DNA of 64,000 nucleotides from an uncultured Clostridia bacterium. GTDB taxonomy: Bacteria; Bacillota; Clostridia; Oscillospirales; Acutalibacteraceae. The notes beneath the pieces are model-generated. The model worked only from the letters and a program-made list of their open reading frames with translations, did not search any database and was not told the DNA's origin. A program made the translations under genes and the position numbers. Of the stretch, positions 26,769-34,425 are shown piece by piece. The stretch's first letter is position 1; each line of letters starts with the position of its first letter. The DNA lies in contig CALEHY010000009.1 in the NCBI GenBank assembly GCA_937876375.1, forward strand, positions 269,720 to 333,719, in the 5' to 3' direction.

Positions 26769-27464
26769 TTATAAATGTGTATTATATGCGTTTTGTCTTG
26801 CTAGTAGATATTTACTAACTGACAGCTCGCTTTTGTCCGTTTGGTTAATCATATCCTTTATGTAGCTCAACATAAATCCATTGAACTTTACCTCTAACAC
26901 TACATTATAAGCGTCTAAAACAGGATTCATATTCAAATGTGTGTCAAAAATATCAAAGCTACTTTCAGTTGATACTATTTTGTTATCAAAGGTAACTCTA
27001 ATTTTATTTTCCTTTGCTATAAATGCCTTACGATTGTATTGAACTATTGTTGCTGGCTTATACATTTTCATATTCATATAGGCATACATTTCGCCAGCAA
27101 ATGGCTCTTCATAATGGAGTAGCGGTGAGTAATCGCCAACAATTAACCTTTTTGCGTCCTCTCTAGTTACTCTTAACGAACGCTTTTTTTGATTAATGCC
27201 TTCCTTTTGTTTCATTTCTAGCATAGCAAAATTTTGATTAGGGTCATAACAACGAAGTCTTATTTTCCGACGAAGTTCTACACCTGCCTGCTTTTCAAAA
27301 TAATCGTCATCAAAAGGTGTGTCATAATACAGTGACCTAATCATATATCCATTTGCACCGTTATGCTCATCTTCAAGCATTACCTTTTCGAGCTTTCCTT
27401 TTAGCGCTGTATATTCAGCCAAGCTAATTAAAAACTTTTTTTCTTGTCTCAATACCTCATTCAA
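26769..27464 (-). CDS. VTC-domain (polyphosphate polymerase-like) protein, TTG start
   Basis: 231 residues. The tunnel-fold VTC features are present: VMLEDEHNGANGYMIRSLYYD near 35, LRRKIRLRCYDP near 65, MLEMKQKEG and KRSLRVT near 85, VQYNRKAF near 150, and VVLEVKFNGFMLSYIKDMI near 205. Eukaryotic VTC4 makes polyphosphate from ATP; bacterial stand-alone versions pair with DUF4956 and are little studied. The start is taken as TTG at 27464, with AGGAGGTGG at 27471-27479. An in-frame ATG 84 bases upstream falls inside the riboswitch terminator and is rejected. This is the first gene under the c-di-GMP riboswitch. Confidence 0.88.
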   Translation of the reverse strand: MNEVLRQEKKFLISLAEYTALKGKLEKVMLEDEHNGANGYMIRSLYYDTPFDDDYFEKQAGVELRRKIRLRCYDPNQNFAMLEMKQKEGINQKKRSLRVTREDAKRLIVGDYSPLLHYEEPFAGEMYAYMNMKMYKPATIVQYNRKAFIAKENKIRVTFDNKIVSTESSFDIFDTHLNMNPVLDAYNVVLEVKFNGFMLSYIKDMINQTDKSELSVSKYLLARQNAYNTHL

Positions 27465-27479
27465 ACAATACCACCTCCT

Positions 27480-27536
27480 AAAAACAAAAATCCAGCCACA
27501 AGTAAAAAGCCCATATAGGCTTATGCTTGCGGCTGG
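27480..27536 (-). terminator. Riboswitch-linked terminator before the VTC gene
   Basis: On the minus strand CCAGCCGCAAG (27536-27526) pairs with CTTGTGGCTGG (27502-27492), with an inner AAGCC/GGCTT stem and then ATTTTTGTTTTT. The first arm overlaps the 3' end of the aptamer. The T-run abuts the AGGAGG ribosome binding site directly, so the hairpin could also affect translation. Confidence 0.85.
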
Positions 27537-27608
27537 TCTATCATGCATTAAAATGTTTAGATACCTAGCTTTGCGTCCTTATCTTTCGATAAGTTTGCCA
27601 AATGTTTA
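27526..27608 (-). promoter_or_regulatory. c-di-GMP-I (GEMM-I) riboswitch aptamer
   Basis: The minus strand reads GGCAAAC, then a stem closed by a CGAAAG tetraloop (TTATCGAAAGATAA), then GGACGCAAAGCTAGG, CTAAACAT, and a second stem ending ATGATAGACCAGC. These are the conserved blocks of the GEMM-I fold, including the GNRA tetraloop and its receptor helix. It binds cyclic di-GMP. The 3' end merges with the terminator, so ligand should change termination before the VTC gene. ON or OFF polarity is not decided here. Confidence 0.93.
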
Positions 27609-27615
27609 CTAATAT

Positions 27616-27644
27616 AGTATAAAACAAAACAATAAATAATGCAA
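27616..27644 (-). promoter_or_regulatory. Promoter of the riboswitch operon, inside an inverted repeat
   Basis: On the minus strand TTGCAT (27639-27644) and TATACT (27616-27621) are 17 bases apart; transcription should start near 27609, at the aptamer's first base. A perfect 11-base inverted repeat, CTAATATAGTA (27609-27619) and TACTATATTAG (27645-27655), brackets the promoter and may be an operator. Confidence 0.7.
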
Positions 27645-27661
27645 TACTATATTAGAATTTT

Positions 27662-29584
27662 TTATATGTCAATATTCTTTACATACAAGAATAGAGTTTG
27701 GTTATCTGATGAATAGTCATCAGCTGGTATCATTTCCATGGAAACCTGCTTAAAGCCATCGTCATATTTTCTTCTATACAAAATATTGATAGAAGTTTTG
27801 CCTGATTTAAAGTATTCTTTAAGATAATTTATATCTGTTTTCTGCAAATACTCATCCAAATCAGCAAGGTGAACTTGACCCGATTTTCCAAATCCAGAGA
27901 GCCATCCAGATATTGTATTAGCAAAGCCCTTTTCACTTGTTTGCTCTGAAAGGTCCATATTAATAATTGAGAACGAATCATCAGTAAGGTTGACTTTAAG
28001 TATCTTTGTATACAAATTACAGAGTGCTGTGTGTGCAACTGCTCTGCCTCTTCTGTCAATACCCTTTTGAGAATAGTATTTTTCCTTTGCATTATACATT
28101 CTCTCATCAGCAAGCTTCGCCATATCAATAAGAGTTTTGTTTTCAAATTCTCGCTTTGCAACAACACCAACAGATAATGATAATGAATCAACGAGTTTGC
28201 CTCGCCAATGCAAAGTGATATTTTCTAAATCCTTTTGAACTGATTCAAGATGCACCTCATCGGCAAAGAATATGGCAGCAAATTCATCGCCACCTATTCT
28301 ATATACCTTGCCGTAATTGCCAAATGTTTGCTGTAAACATTGAGCCGTTGCCTTTATCAGTTCATCACCAGCCTCGTGACCAAGCTTGTCGTTAACAGTT
28401 TTTAGACTGTTAACGTCTATTGCAGCATAAGCAAAGTTTGGCTCTACAGGAATAACAGGATATTTTTGCAAATCATCCTCATAAGCTCTTCTGTTATAAA
28501 GTCCAGTAAGCTTATCCATAGTAGAATTGCTGATGAGCTGTTCCTCACGCTTCTTTTCTTCGTCTATTATGCGAATTGTGCAAAGAACCTTAGTTGGTTT
28601 TTCGTCAGAATCAGCTTCTATTGTAATAAACATTGCCATAATCCAGCCAAAATGCTTTCCCAAAAGTTGGGTGGATATGGATTTTTTGCCCTGCATTCTT
28701 TCTGCAAGGGTAGTTAAGTCGGTGAATTCAAGTGCTTTTTCCAAATAGCTATCATCAATAGTTCCCTGCATAACCTGAACCATCATTTTAGCTGCACCAT
28801 TAGAACGATTAACTATTTCCTTAACATGATTTTTAGCATTAAATTCTCTAACAGTATCATTAACAAGGTCAATTTCGTGCATACTATAGTTAATATCAGC
28901 AATAGAATGCAAGACCTTATTTTGTTCTTCTCTTTCACTTCTTTTAACGAATGTGTGAATAATGGTGATTCCTACAACAAGACCTATTGAATAAAAAGGA
29001 AGCAAAGGATATACCGTTTGCAAAATAATTGCAATAGCCATCTCGATACAGAACATAAATATAGTAAAGTATCTTTTTTTCATTTCGCCAACTGATTGTG
29101 CAATGGTAGAGCCAGTTTGAACTGCAAGTAAAAAGCAAAGTAACACTTGTGCGGTCAAAGCAACATATCTTATTGGATAAGGTTGATATGTGCCATCTGG
29201 ATTAATCCAGAAGAATATATGCTTAAAATGATTAACGATAAGAAGAACAACCTCAGCTGCTCCAAACACATATCCAAAATATTTAACAAACTTGCCAAAC
29301 GCTGACTTTAAATGCAAATAGCTATTAACATATGCACACAAAAGTACAACAGACATTACCATTGTCAAATGGTACAAAATTGTATCGGCATATAACAAAA
29401 CCGGAATGTCTAAATCATAAATAATTCCCCAAAAAGCATCTGCAATATAATATGCCAACGCAGCTATTGTAAATTGCTTAAATAACTTATTTGATTCGTC
29501 TAATTCTTTATTTCTCTTAAAATATTCGTGATTCATAATAAGATGAATCGCTATAGCAACAATACCTATAATTGCATAATTCAT
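27662..29584 (-). CDS. Membrane diguanylate cyclase with C-terminal PAS-like module
   Basis: 640 residues. Six or seven membrane segments fill residues 1-215. A linker with a PAS-like region follows, then a GGDEF domain (about 355-505) with LTGLYNRRAYE, DVNSLKTVNDKLGHEAGDE and an intact RIGGDEF motif, so c-di-GMP synthesis is expected. No RxxD inhibitory site is seen. Residues about 527-640 form a second module (YTKILKVNLTDDSFSII, INYLKEYFKSG, YRRKYDDGF, TLFLYVKNI) that matches the N terminus of the EAL protein at 17764-19806. AAGGA precedes the start. The gene ends 7 bases before the riboswitch promoter repeat, so it may supply the ligand for the adjacent switch. Confidence 0.9.
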   Translation of the reverse strand: MNYAIIGIVAIAIHLIMNHEYFKRNKELDESNKLFKQFTIAALAYYIADAFWGIIYDLDIPVLLYADTILYHLTMVMSVVLLCAYVNSYLHLKSAFGKFVKYFGYVFGAAEVVLLIVNHFKHIFFWINPDGTYQPYPIRYVALTAQVLLCFLLAVQTGSTIAQSVGEMKKRYFTIFMFCIEMAIAIILQTVYPLLPFYSIGLVVGITIIHTFVKRSEREEQNKVLHSIADINYSMHEIDLVNDTVREFNAKNHVKEIVNRSNGAAKMMVQVMQGTIDDSYLEKALEFTDLTTLAERMQGKKSISTQLLGKHFGWIMAMFITIEADSDEKPTKVLCTIRIIDEEKKREEQLISNSTMDKLTGLYNRRAYEDDLQKYPVIPVEPNFAYAAIDVNSLKTVNDKLGHEAGDELIKATAQCLQQTFGNYGKVYRIGGDEFAAIFFADEVHLESVQKDLENITLHWRGKLVDSLSLSVGVVAKREFENKTLIDMAKLADERMYNAKEKYYSQKGIDRRGRAVAHTALCNLYTKILKVNLTDDSFSIINMDLSEQTSEKGFANTISGWLSGFGKSGQVHLADLDEYLQKTDINYLKEYFKSGKTSINILYRRKYDDGFKQVSMEMIPADDYSSDNQTLFLYVKNIDI

Positions 29585-29755
29585 ATATGTTTTTTCCTTA
29601 ATCTGTTTATTATCATTTCTTATATAATATAATTTATATATTATATCATCTATTTCTTTTTATTTCAAGTTATTATACTGACTATTTTATCAATTAGCAT
29701 TAAAAATAACAAAAACCCATTTTTATATTTTTCACTTCATTAGAGAAATAGAAAA

Positions 29756-29788
29756 ATGCATATATACACGATTTCTGTATATATGCAT
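29756..29788 (-). terminator. Terminator after the XRE regulator gene
   Basis: ATGCATATATACA (29756-29768) pairs perfectly with TGTATATATGCAT (29776-29788). On the minus strand the stem is followed by TTTTTC. It is about 97 bases beyond the regulator's stop, with a repeat element in between. Confidence 0.65.
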
Positions 29789-29812
29789 AAAATTTCGATT
29801 CAGTTTCGACAC

Positions 29813-29873
29813 AAAAGTTGGCGCGATACCAAAATTATCTGCCGACATATATCTAAAATATCACGCAAACTTT
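29813..29873. repeat. 60-base element with 15-base terminal inverted repeats
   Basis: AAAGTTGGCGCGATA (29814-29828) and TATCACGCAAACTTT (29859-29873) are inverted repeats with two mismatches. The interior reads CCAAAATTATCTGCC, matching a motif repeated at 31224, 44945 and 52090. The structure resembles a miniature non-autonomous element. Confidence 0.65.
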
Positions 29874-29884
29874 GCATTCACTTT

Positions 29885-30358
29885 TTATACAATAGTTATT
29901 GTTATATGTTCGCCATTTTCTGTATCTACATCAACAATATCAGTAATATTTTCTTCTATCATTTCATTAATTTTTTCAGTAATACTTTTATCTAGACCAA
30001 ACATTGAGCCAATATTTAATCCTAATTTAATAAAGCCGAACGGAACTTTAACATTATTTTCCTTGCCATTTTGCTGAATAATATTAATGTTTATTTTCTT
30101 GTTGCTACCCATTTTATGATGTTGTTCATTTTTGTTTGCTGTTTCATCAACAATCTCTTGTTCATCGGCGCGAAGCAGTGCATCGACTGTAATGCCAAAA
30201 TAATCTGCAATTTTGGTTAGCAATGATACATCAGGACAAGAACTATTGTTCTCCCACTTCGATACAGCTTGAGCAGACACACCTAACTCGTTTGCTAATT
30301 CTTCTTGAGTTATTCCTTTTTGTTTTCTTAAAGTAGCTATATTATTCCCAATATTCAT
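29885..30358 (-). CDS. XRE-family transcriptional regulator
   Basis: 157 residues. The N-terminal helix-turn-helix is complete: LRKQKGITQEELANELGVSAQAVSKWEN near 8-38, typical of Cro/CI-type domains. The C-terminal 80 residues are hydrophilic with a short amphipathic stretch and no known sensor. The chosen ATG at 30358 has GGAGGT upstream and gives the usual MNIG start. A second ATG at 30403, in frame with its own GGAGGT, would add 15 residues. Palindromes at 30467-30516 lie just upstream and are likely operators. It is adjacent to Phd-Doc on the same strand but with its own leader. Codon use is AT-rich with many TTA/ATT, unlike the core genes. Confidence 0.88.
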   Translation of the reverse strand: MNIGNNIATLRKQKGITQEELANELGVSAQAVSKWENNSSCPDVSLLTKIADYFGITVDALLRADEQEIVDETANKNEQHHKMGSNKKININIIQQNGKENNVKVPFGFIKLGLNIGSMFGLDKSITEKINEMIEENITDIVDVDTENGEHITITIV

Positions 30359-30466
30359 TGCTACTACCTCCGTATTGCTTTCGCTTTTAATCTTGTTAAA
30401 CATATTAACTACCTCCATTTGTTTGGTAAGTTAATCGTAACATCAAAACATTTAGCAAGCAATTAT

Positions 30467-30516
30467 CCATTAGTTGTTCAACTATACCATTAGTTGAATT
30501 AAAACTCAACCAATGG
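30467..30516. promoter_or_regulatory. Palindromic operator candidates upstream of the XRE gene
   Basis: CCATTAGTTG (30467) is followed by TTCAACTATA. CCATTAGTTGA (30487-30497) faces TCAACCAATGG (30506-30516). The half-site CCATTAGTTG appears three times in 50 bases between the Doc stop and the XRE start, consistent with autoregulation. Confidence 0.55.
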
Positions 30517-30520
30517 TTTA

Positions 30521-30898
30521 TTATACCTTATGCTCCTTTATCCATTTTAAAATAACATCATAATCAGCACTACCATCTGCAACAGACATGCCAAGACTAT
30601 ACACATCGTCATCATTTGCGTTAATCTTTATTCCATTTAATTCAAGAAACAAAAGCATAATATACATACCAATTCTCTTATTTCCGTCAACAAAAGCGTG
30701 GTTTGATATTAATGAATAGCCAAGTCTTGCAGCTTTTTCTTCCTTGCTTGGATAAAGCTCAACGCCATCAAATGTCAAATAAATATTTTCAATTGCTGAT
30801 TCAAGTAATGCTTCATCCCTAATACCAACATCTCCACCAGTAGCCTCTGCCATAATTTGATGAAGAAGTAAAACCTTTTCTTTACTAAACTTAATCAT
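30521..30898 (-). CDS. doc: Doc-family toxin (Fic fold)
   Basis: 125 residues. The Fic/Doc active-site motif HAFVDGNKRIG is at residues 67-77, preceded by a helical core (HQIMAEATGGDVGIRDEALLESAIENI) typical of Doc. Doc phosphorylates elongation factor Tu and stops translation; the HxFx(D/A)GNKR variant here fits Doc rather than AMP-transferring Fic proteins. The start overlaps the antitoxin stop by four bases (ATGA), the standard antitoxin-first order. AT-rich composition is shared with its partner. Confidence 0.93.
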   Translation of the reverse strand: MIKFSKEKVLLLHQIMAEATGGDVGIRDEALLESAIENIYLTFDGVELYPSKEEKAARLGYSLISNHAFVDGNKRIGMYIMLLFLELNGIKINANDDDVYSLGMSVADGSADYDVILKWIKEHKV

Positions 30899-31140
30899 TT
30901 TGCAAGCTCCTTAAATGCTGGTAAATATCTTTCAAGCACTCTTTTTGCAACAATATCAATTCTCTCATCTTCTGTTAAATCAAGAATAAAATCGCTATTT
31001 TCCATATCAACAATTAAATACTTTGGCTTATTGTTTTTGAAAACAACAGCCTCGCCGTTACTATCAACTGTCCTTGCAACAGAAGAAAAATTTTGATTTG
31101 CTTGTGTCATAGAAAAAATTGTATCAGTATTAATAAGCAT
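30895..31140 (-). CDS. phd: Phd/YefM-family antitoxin
   Basis: 81 residues. The N-terminal DNA-binding region has TIFSMTQANQNFSSVARTVDSNGEAVVFKNNKPKYLIV-type Phd features (short stretches such as TQANQNF and FKNNKPKYLIV). The C-terminal part is charged and would wrap the toxin. GAGGTG lies just ahead of the ATG. It should neutralise Doc and repress its own promoter through the palindrome at 31154-31187. Confidence 0.92.
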   Translation of the reverse strand: MLINTDTIFSMTQANQNFSSVARTVDSNGEAVVFKNNKPKYLIVDMENSDFILDLTEDERIDIVAKRVLERYLPAFKELAK

Positions 31141-31153
31141 TATATCACCTCTG

Positions 31154-31212
31154 AATAAATATAGGATAAATTTATCCTATATTTATTATATCCAATTAAA
31201 ATTAAAAGTCAA
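31154..31212 (-). promoter_or_regulatory. phd-doc promoter with perfect 34-base palindromic operator
   Basis: On the minus strand TTGACT (31207-31212) and TATAAT (31185-31190) have a 16-base spacer. Bases 31154-31187 form a perfect palindrome centred between 31170 and 31171, containing TAGGATAAATTTATCCTA. It starts inside the -10 box and covers the transcription start, a classic autorepression site. Confidence 0.85.
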
Positions 31213-31223
31213 CATTAATTATT

Positions 31224-31256
31224 AAAAAGTTGTCGCAACACCAAAAATGTCTGCCA
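31224..31256 (-). repeat. Copy of the ATTGC-ACAACTT repeat motif
   Basis: AAAAGTTGTCGCAACACC followed by AAAAATGTCTGCC is the reverse complement of the motif at 44945-44972 and 52090-52120 and resembles 29813-29842. It lies between phd-doc and the terminator of the kinase gene. Confidence 0.65.
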
Positions 31257-31274
31257 AGGTGCATTAAACGCAAA

Positions 31275-31306
31275 ATCCGATACCCTCTTTATAAAGGGTA
31301 TCGGAT
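31275..31306 (-). terminator. Terminator of the two-component operon
   Basis: ATCCGATACCCT pairs with AGGGTATCGGAT across a short AT loop at 31275-31306. On the minus strand it is followed by TTTTGC. It lies just after the histidine kinase stop. Confidence 0.75.
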
Positions 31307-31318
31307 GAGGAGCATTTT

Positions 31319-33649
31319 TTATTTTATAGGAAGGATAACTCTTGCCTTGAACAAGTCACCATCGATGACTAGCTCTAGGCGTCCACCCATAGCCTTGCAA
31401 AGATTTTCTGCAATAGATAAGCCAAGACCATTACCCTCGGCAGTACGGGACTTGTCACCACGAACGAAGCGTTCTGTTAGCTCCTGTGGAGTAATATCAA
31501 GTGGCTGGGCAGATATATTCTTTATCTCGAATATTGCTGTGTTATTCGCAGTATAGACATCTGCATAAACACGAGTACCCTTTGCAGAATATTTGCGGGC
31601 ATTAGATAGAAGATTCTCGATAACACGATATGTCTTTACACCATCAGAATAAGCAAAGACGCTATCTCTGTCACCCTTGAACATAAGCTCAAGATGATTC
31701 TCCTCAAACTCTTTTTGGTGCTCAACAACAGCCTGGGTTGCAAGCTCGGACAAATTGAGGTTAGTTGGATTTAGCGTAATAACACCAGAGGTAACCTTTG
31801 ACGTCTCAATCAAATCCTCGATAAGACGCTTTAGCTTGCCTCCCTTTTCATCAAGGACAGCGATATATTCCTTTGCATTCTCATCATCAATATCGCACTG
31901 TTCAAGCAAGTCAACATAGTTGATGATAGAAGTAAGAGGAGTCTTTAAATCGTGGGACACATTAGTGATAAGCTCTGTTCTCATACGCTCATCCTTAACA
32001 GCCTTTTGCACAGCAGACTGTAGCTCTTGATTTGAGTAATTAATAGAGTTAACCAAAATCTTAAGGCTATTTGGTAGCTTGTTGTAATCAATATTTAATG
32101 GTGTGCGATTATGAGCAGAAGTGATAATCTTATCAAGGGACACTACATATCTTGTAACGAACACTACTGATAGGATATTAATACCAAAGATAAACATGGC
32201 ATTTAGGATACCCATAACTTGAGCACCTTCGTCATAATATGAGAGAATTATCCAAACGAATTCCATAATAACAAGGAATACATTAATTATGCCATAACCT
32301 ACTAGGAAGCCTATTAATCTCTTCTTAAAATTAACTGGCTTGTAGCTAACAGCATTCTTAATCTTGCTACCAATCTTTTGGAACAGTTTAAATATACCAG
32401 TAAATATCCAAACGACAAGCAGATTTTTCCACAGATGCTTTTCGCTCTTTGACACACGGACAATGCTAGTAATCTGCTCGATGAATAGTAGCCAAATAGC
32501 ACCAGCACTAATAGCACTAAGCAATATCGATATGATAAAATCTGCACCACTATAATGATTAACACCATTAAGCAAGTCTGCCATAAGCATAACCAAGCCA
32601 AATATACCACCAGCAGAAATAGCTAGGTGCAAATCGGATGGGATATAATCAAGGAATAGTAGCTTTATTTTTCCATCCTCTTTTCTCTTGCCAACAACAC
32701 AGAACGAATAGATGGCTAATCCCAATGACAAAACACCCAAAACAATAGACATAACGAGCATTGCTCGAACATTTATATTCTTAATGAGATTGTAAGTGTT
32801 TGCATATTCATTATATAGATATGTATTTGTATCCACATAAGCATAATATTCAGACTTGTTGATATAATCTAGAACGTCATAGTTCAGAACACCATTAAAT
32901 ATAGCAGTTGAATCTTTCTTGCCATTGTTGTAACAATAATGATGCTCAAAATTCTTGATATCCTCTTTTTTAACGCCCTTTGGAAGATTGGATAACACCT
33001 TGCCAGTTTTTGCATCCTTAACATAATAGAAAAAGCCTTCGCTAATGTCATCTGTACCATATGTACCATACTGGTCAGAATATAATCTGTCTAGTGACAA
33101 ATAGTAATCAAACACCTTGCCCAAATTCTCCTTGACCTCTTTTTCGGTCATATTAGCATTAATAGGAAGAATACCAAGCTGTTCGGAATAATCCAAATAA
33201 GATATCGTAACATTAACACCATTCAAGCCATTAGGGAGAACATCATAATAAAATTCATACATATAATAATCATCGTAATCAGGATCGTAATCCTCACCAA
33301 CAGGATCATTATTATTCTTGTATTCCATAAATACAGCATATCCCTTGTCGATATAGTCAGAACGATATGTTTTGAGTGTTTCTCTAATTTTGTCAGTCTT
33401 TTGATCTTTGGACATATAGTCTATGAAACATAGATTTTCACGAATATAAGTATCAAATGGTCTCATATCAGTGATGGTATAGCCATCCTCCTCTAAATTA
33501 GTAGAAAGAACAGCTTTTCCATCATAAAAATATGAACCAATTAATGCAACATTCGTAGCAAAGAAGAATGCGATAACTGCTAAAATGACTGATAGGATAA
33601 TAACAAGTGTTTTAACAATAGGTTTAGTATTTTTCAATTTTGTAGCCAA
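31319..33649 (-). CDS. Membrane sensor histidine kinase
   Basis: 776 residues. One helix (13-36), a large extracytoplasmic region (about 40-290) rich in Tyr/Asp, then six or so membrane segments (about 293-500). The kinase core follows: H box NVSHDLKTPLTSI near 565, N box ENLLSNARKYSAKG near 670, G1/F region, and G2 box GNGLGLSIAENLC near 740. It should autophosphorylate the H-box histidine and pass phosphate to the regulator encoded upstream, whose end it overlaps by 26 bases. The multi-span membrane part plus a big ectodomain is larger than standard kinases. The signal is unknown. Confidence 0.92.
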   Translation of the reverse strand: MATKLKNTKPIVKTLVIILSVILAVIAFFFATNVALIGSYFYDGKAVLSTNLEEDGYTITDMRPFDTYIRENLCFIDYMSKDQKTDKIRETLKTYRSDYIDKGYAVFMEYKNNNDPVGEDYDPDYDDYYMYEFYYDVLPNGLNGVNVTISYLDYSEQLGILPINANMTEKEVKENLGKVFDYYLSLDRLYSDQYGTYGTDDISEGFFYYVKDAKTGKVLSNLPKGVKKEDIKNFEHHYCYNNGKKDSTAIFNGVLNYDVLDYINKSEYYAYVDTNTYLYNEYANTYNLIKNINVRAMLVMSIVLGVLSLGLAIYSFCVVGKRKEDGKIKLLFLDYIPSDLHLAISAGGIFGLVMLMADLLNGVNHYSGADFIISILLSAISAGAIWLLFIEQITSIVRVSKSEKHLWKNLLVVWIFTGIFKLFQKIGSKIKNAVSYKPVNFKKRLIGFLVGYGIINVFLVIMEFVWIILSYYDEGAQVMGILNAMFIFGINILSVVFVTRYVVSLDKIITSAHNRTPLNIDYNKLPNSLKILVNSINYSNQELQSAVQKAVKDERMRTELITNVSHDLKTPLTSIINYVDLLEQCDIDDENAKEYIAVLDEKGGKLKRLIEDLIETSKVTSGVITLNPTNLNLSELATQAVVEHQKEFEENHLELMFKGDRDSVFAYSDGVKTYRVIENLLSNARKYSAKGTRVYADVYTANNTAIFEIKNISAQPLDITPQELTERFVRGDKSRTAEGNGLGLSIAENLCKAMGGRLELVIDGDLFKARVILPIK

Positions 33650-34313
33650 GACCGTACACCACCTTTAAATATTTTGGTTCTTTAGGGTTGATTTCGATTT
33701 TTTCTCGGATATTACGGATATGTACAGTTACTGTTTTTTCGATACCGAAGGACGCTTCATTCCATACAGCCTCATAAATCTGTGATGAGGTTAGGACTGT
33801 ACCAAGGTTTTGCATAAGATACTCAACAATTTGATACTCACGAGCAGTGAGGCGTACCGGTTCACCATCTACTGTGACAATCTTTGTCCTAGTATCTATA
33901 ACAAGACCAGAGGTCATAATTTGGTGCTTAGTTATCTCCATGGCACCAAGGGATGAATATCGTCTAATTTGGCTCTTTACCCTAGCAAGAAGCTCTAATG
34001 GGTTAAATGGTTTAGTCACATAGTCATCTGCACCGAATGATAGACCAGTAATCTTGTCTGTGTCCTCACTCTTTGCTGACAGCATAATGATAGGAAAATT
34101 ATACTTTTCTCTAATCTTTAATGTGGCTGTAATACCATCCATCTGTGGCATCATAATATCAAGAACTAGACAGTGTATCTCGTTGTTCTCAATAATATCA
34201 AGTGCCTCAACACCATTAGTGGCTGTTAGGACATTGTATCCATCCTGCGTTAGATAAATCTTTATTGAATTTAAGATAGCCAAATCATCATCACATACTA
34301 AAACAGTAAACAT
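33624..34313 (-). CDS. OmpR-family response regulator
   Basis: 229 residues. The receiver domain (1-120) has acidic DDDL at 8-11, the phospho-acceptor aspartate in LVLDIMMPQMDG near 53, and the lysine in YVTKPFNP. The winged helix domain (130-228) has LTAREYQIVEYLMQN and VTVHIRNIREKIE. GGAGGG precedes the start. It is the first gene of the pair. Likely targets are not visible here; no adjacent transporter of the Bce type is present. Confidence 0.95.
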   Translation of the reverse strand: MFTVLVCDDDLAILNSIKIYLTQDGYNVLTATNGVEALDIIENNEIHCLVLDIMMPQMDGITATLKIREKYNFPIIMLSAKSEDTDKITGLSFGADDYVTKPFNPLELLARVKSQIRRYSSLGAMEITKHQIMTSGLVIDTRTKIVTVDGEPVRLTAREYQIVEYLMQNLGTVLTSSQIYEAVWNEASFGIEKTVTVHIRNIREKIEINPKEPKYLKVVYGLGYKIEKY

Positions 34314-34390
34314 ATTTATCCCTCCGATAGCTACATTTAACTACAAATATTCTAATACAAGGCAAAGCAAAAGTAAAGATTAGGTAAAGA

Positions 34391-34424
34391 AAAATGGTGT
34401 ATTAGAAATATACACCATTTTTTC
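34391..34424 (-). terminator. Terminator of the mutS2 operon
   Basis: AAATGGTGTAT pairs with ATACACCATTT within 34391-34424; the minus strand continues with TTTTTC. It sits one base after the MutS2 stop. Confidence 0.8.
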
Positions 34425-34425
34425 G

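Larger units (their letters stand above)
29585..29884. other. 300-base gene-free stretch with hairpin and MITE-like element
   Basis: No coding region is supported. It holds AT-rich promoter-like sequence for the cyclase gene (29590-29700), a hairpin at 29756-29788 and an element with terminal inverted repeats at 29813-29873. Confidence 0.75.

Noticed and set aside
27465..27548. Longer VTC gene starting at 27548
   Set aside because: The extension lies in the riboswitch terminator, and its residues do not resemble a VTC N terminus. TTG at 27464 has AGGAGGTGG.
16612..29584. Classical cellulose (bcs) operon
   Set aside because: No BcsB, BcsC or PilZ domain is present, and the GT2 protein cannot be assigned to cellulose from sequence alone.
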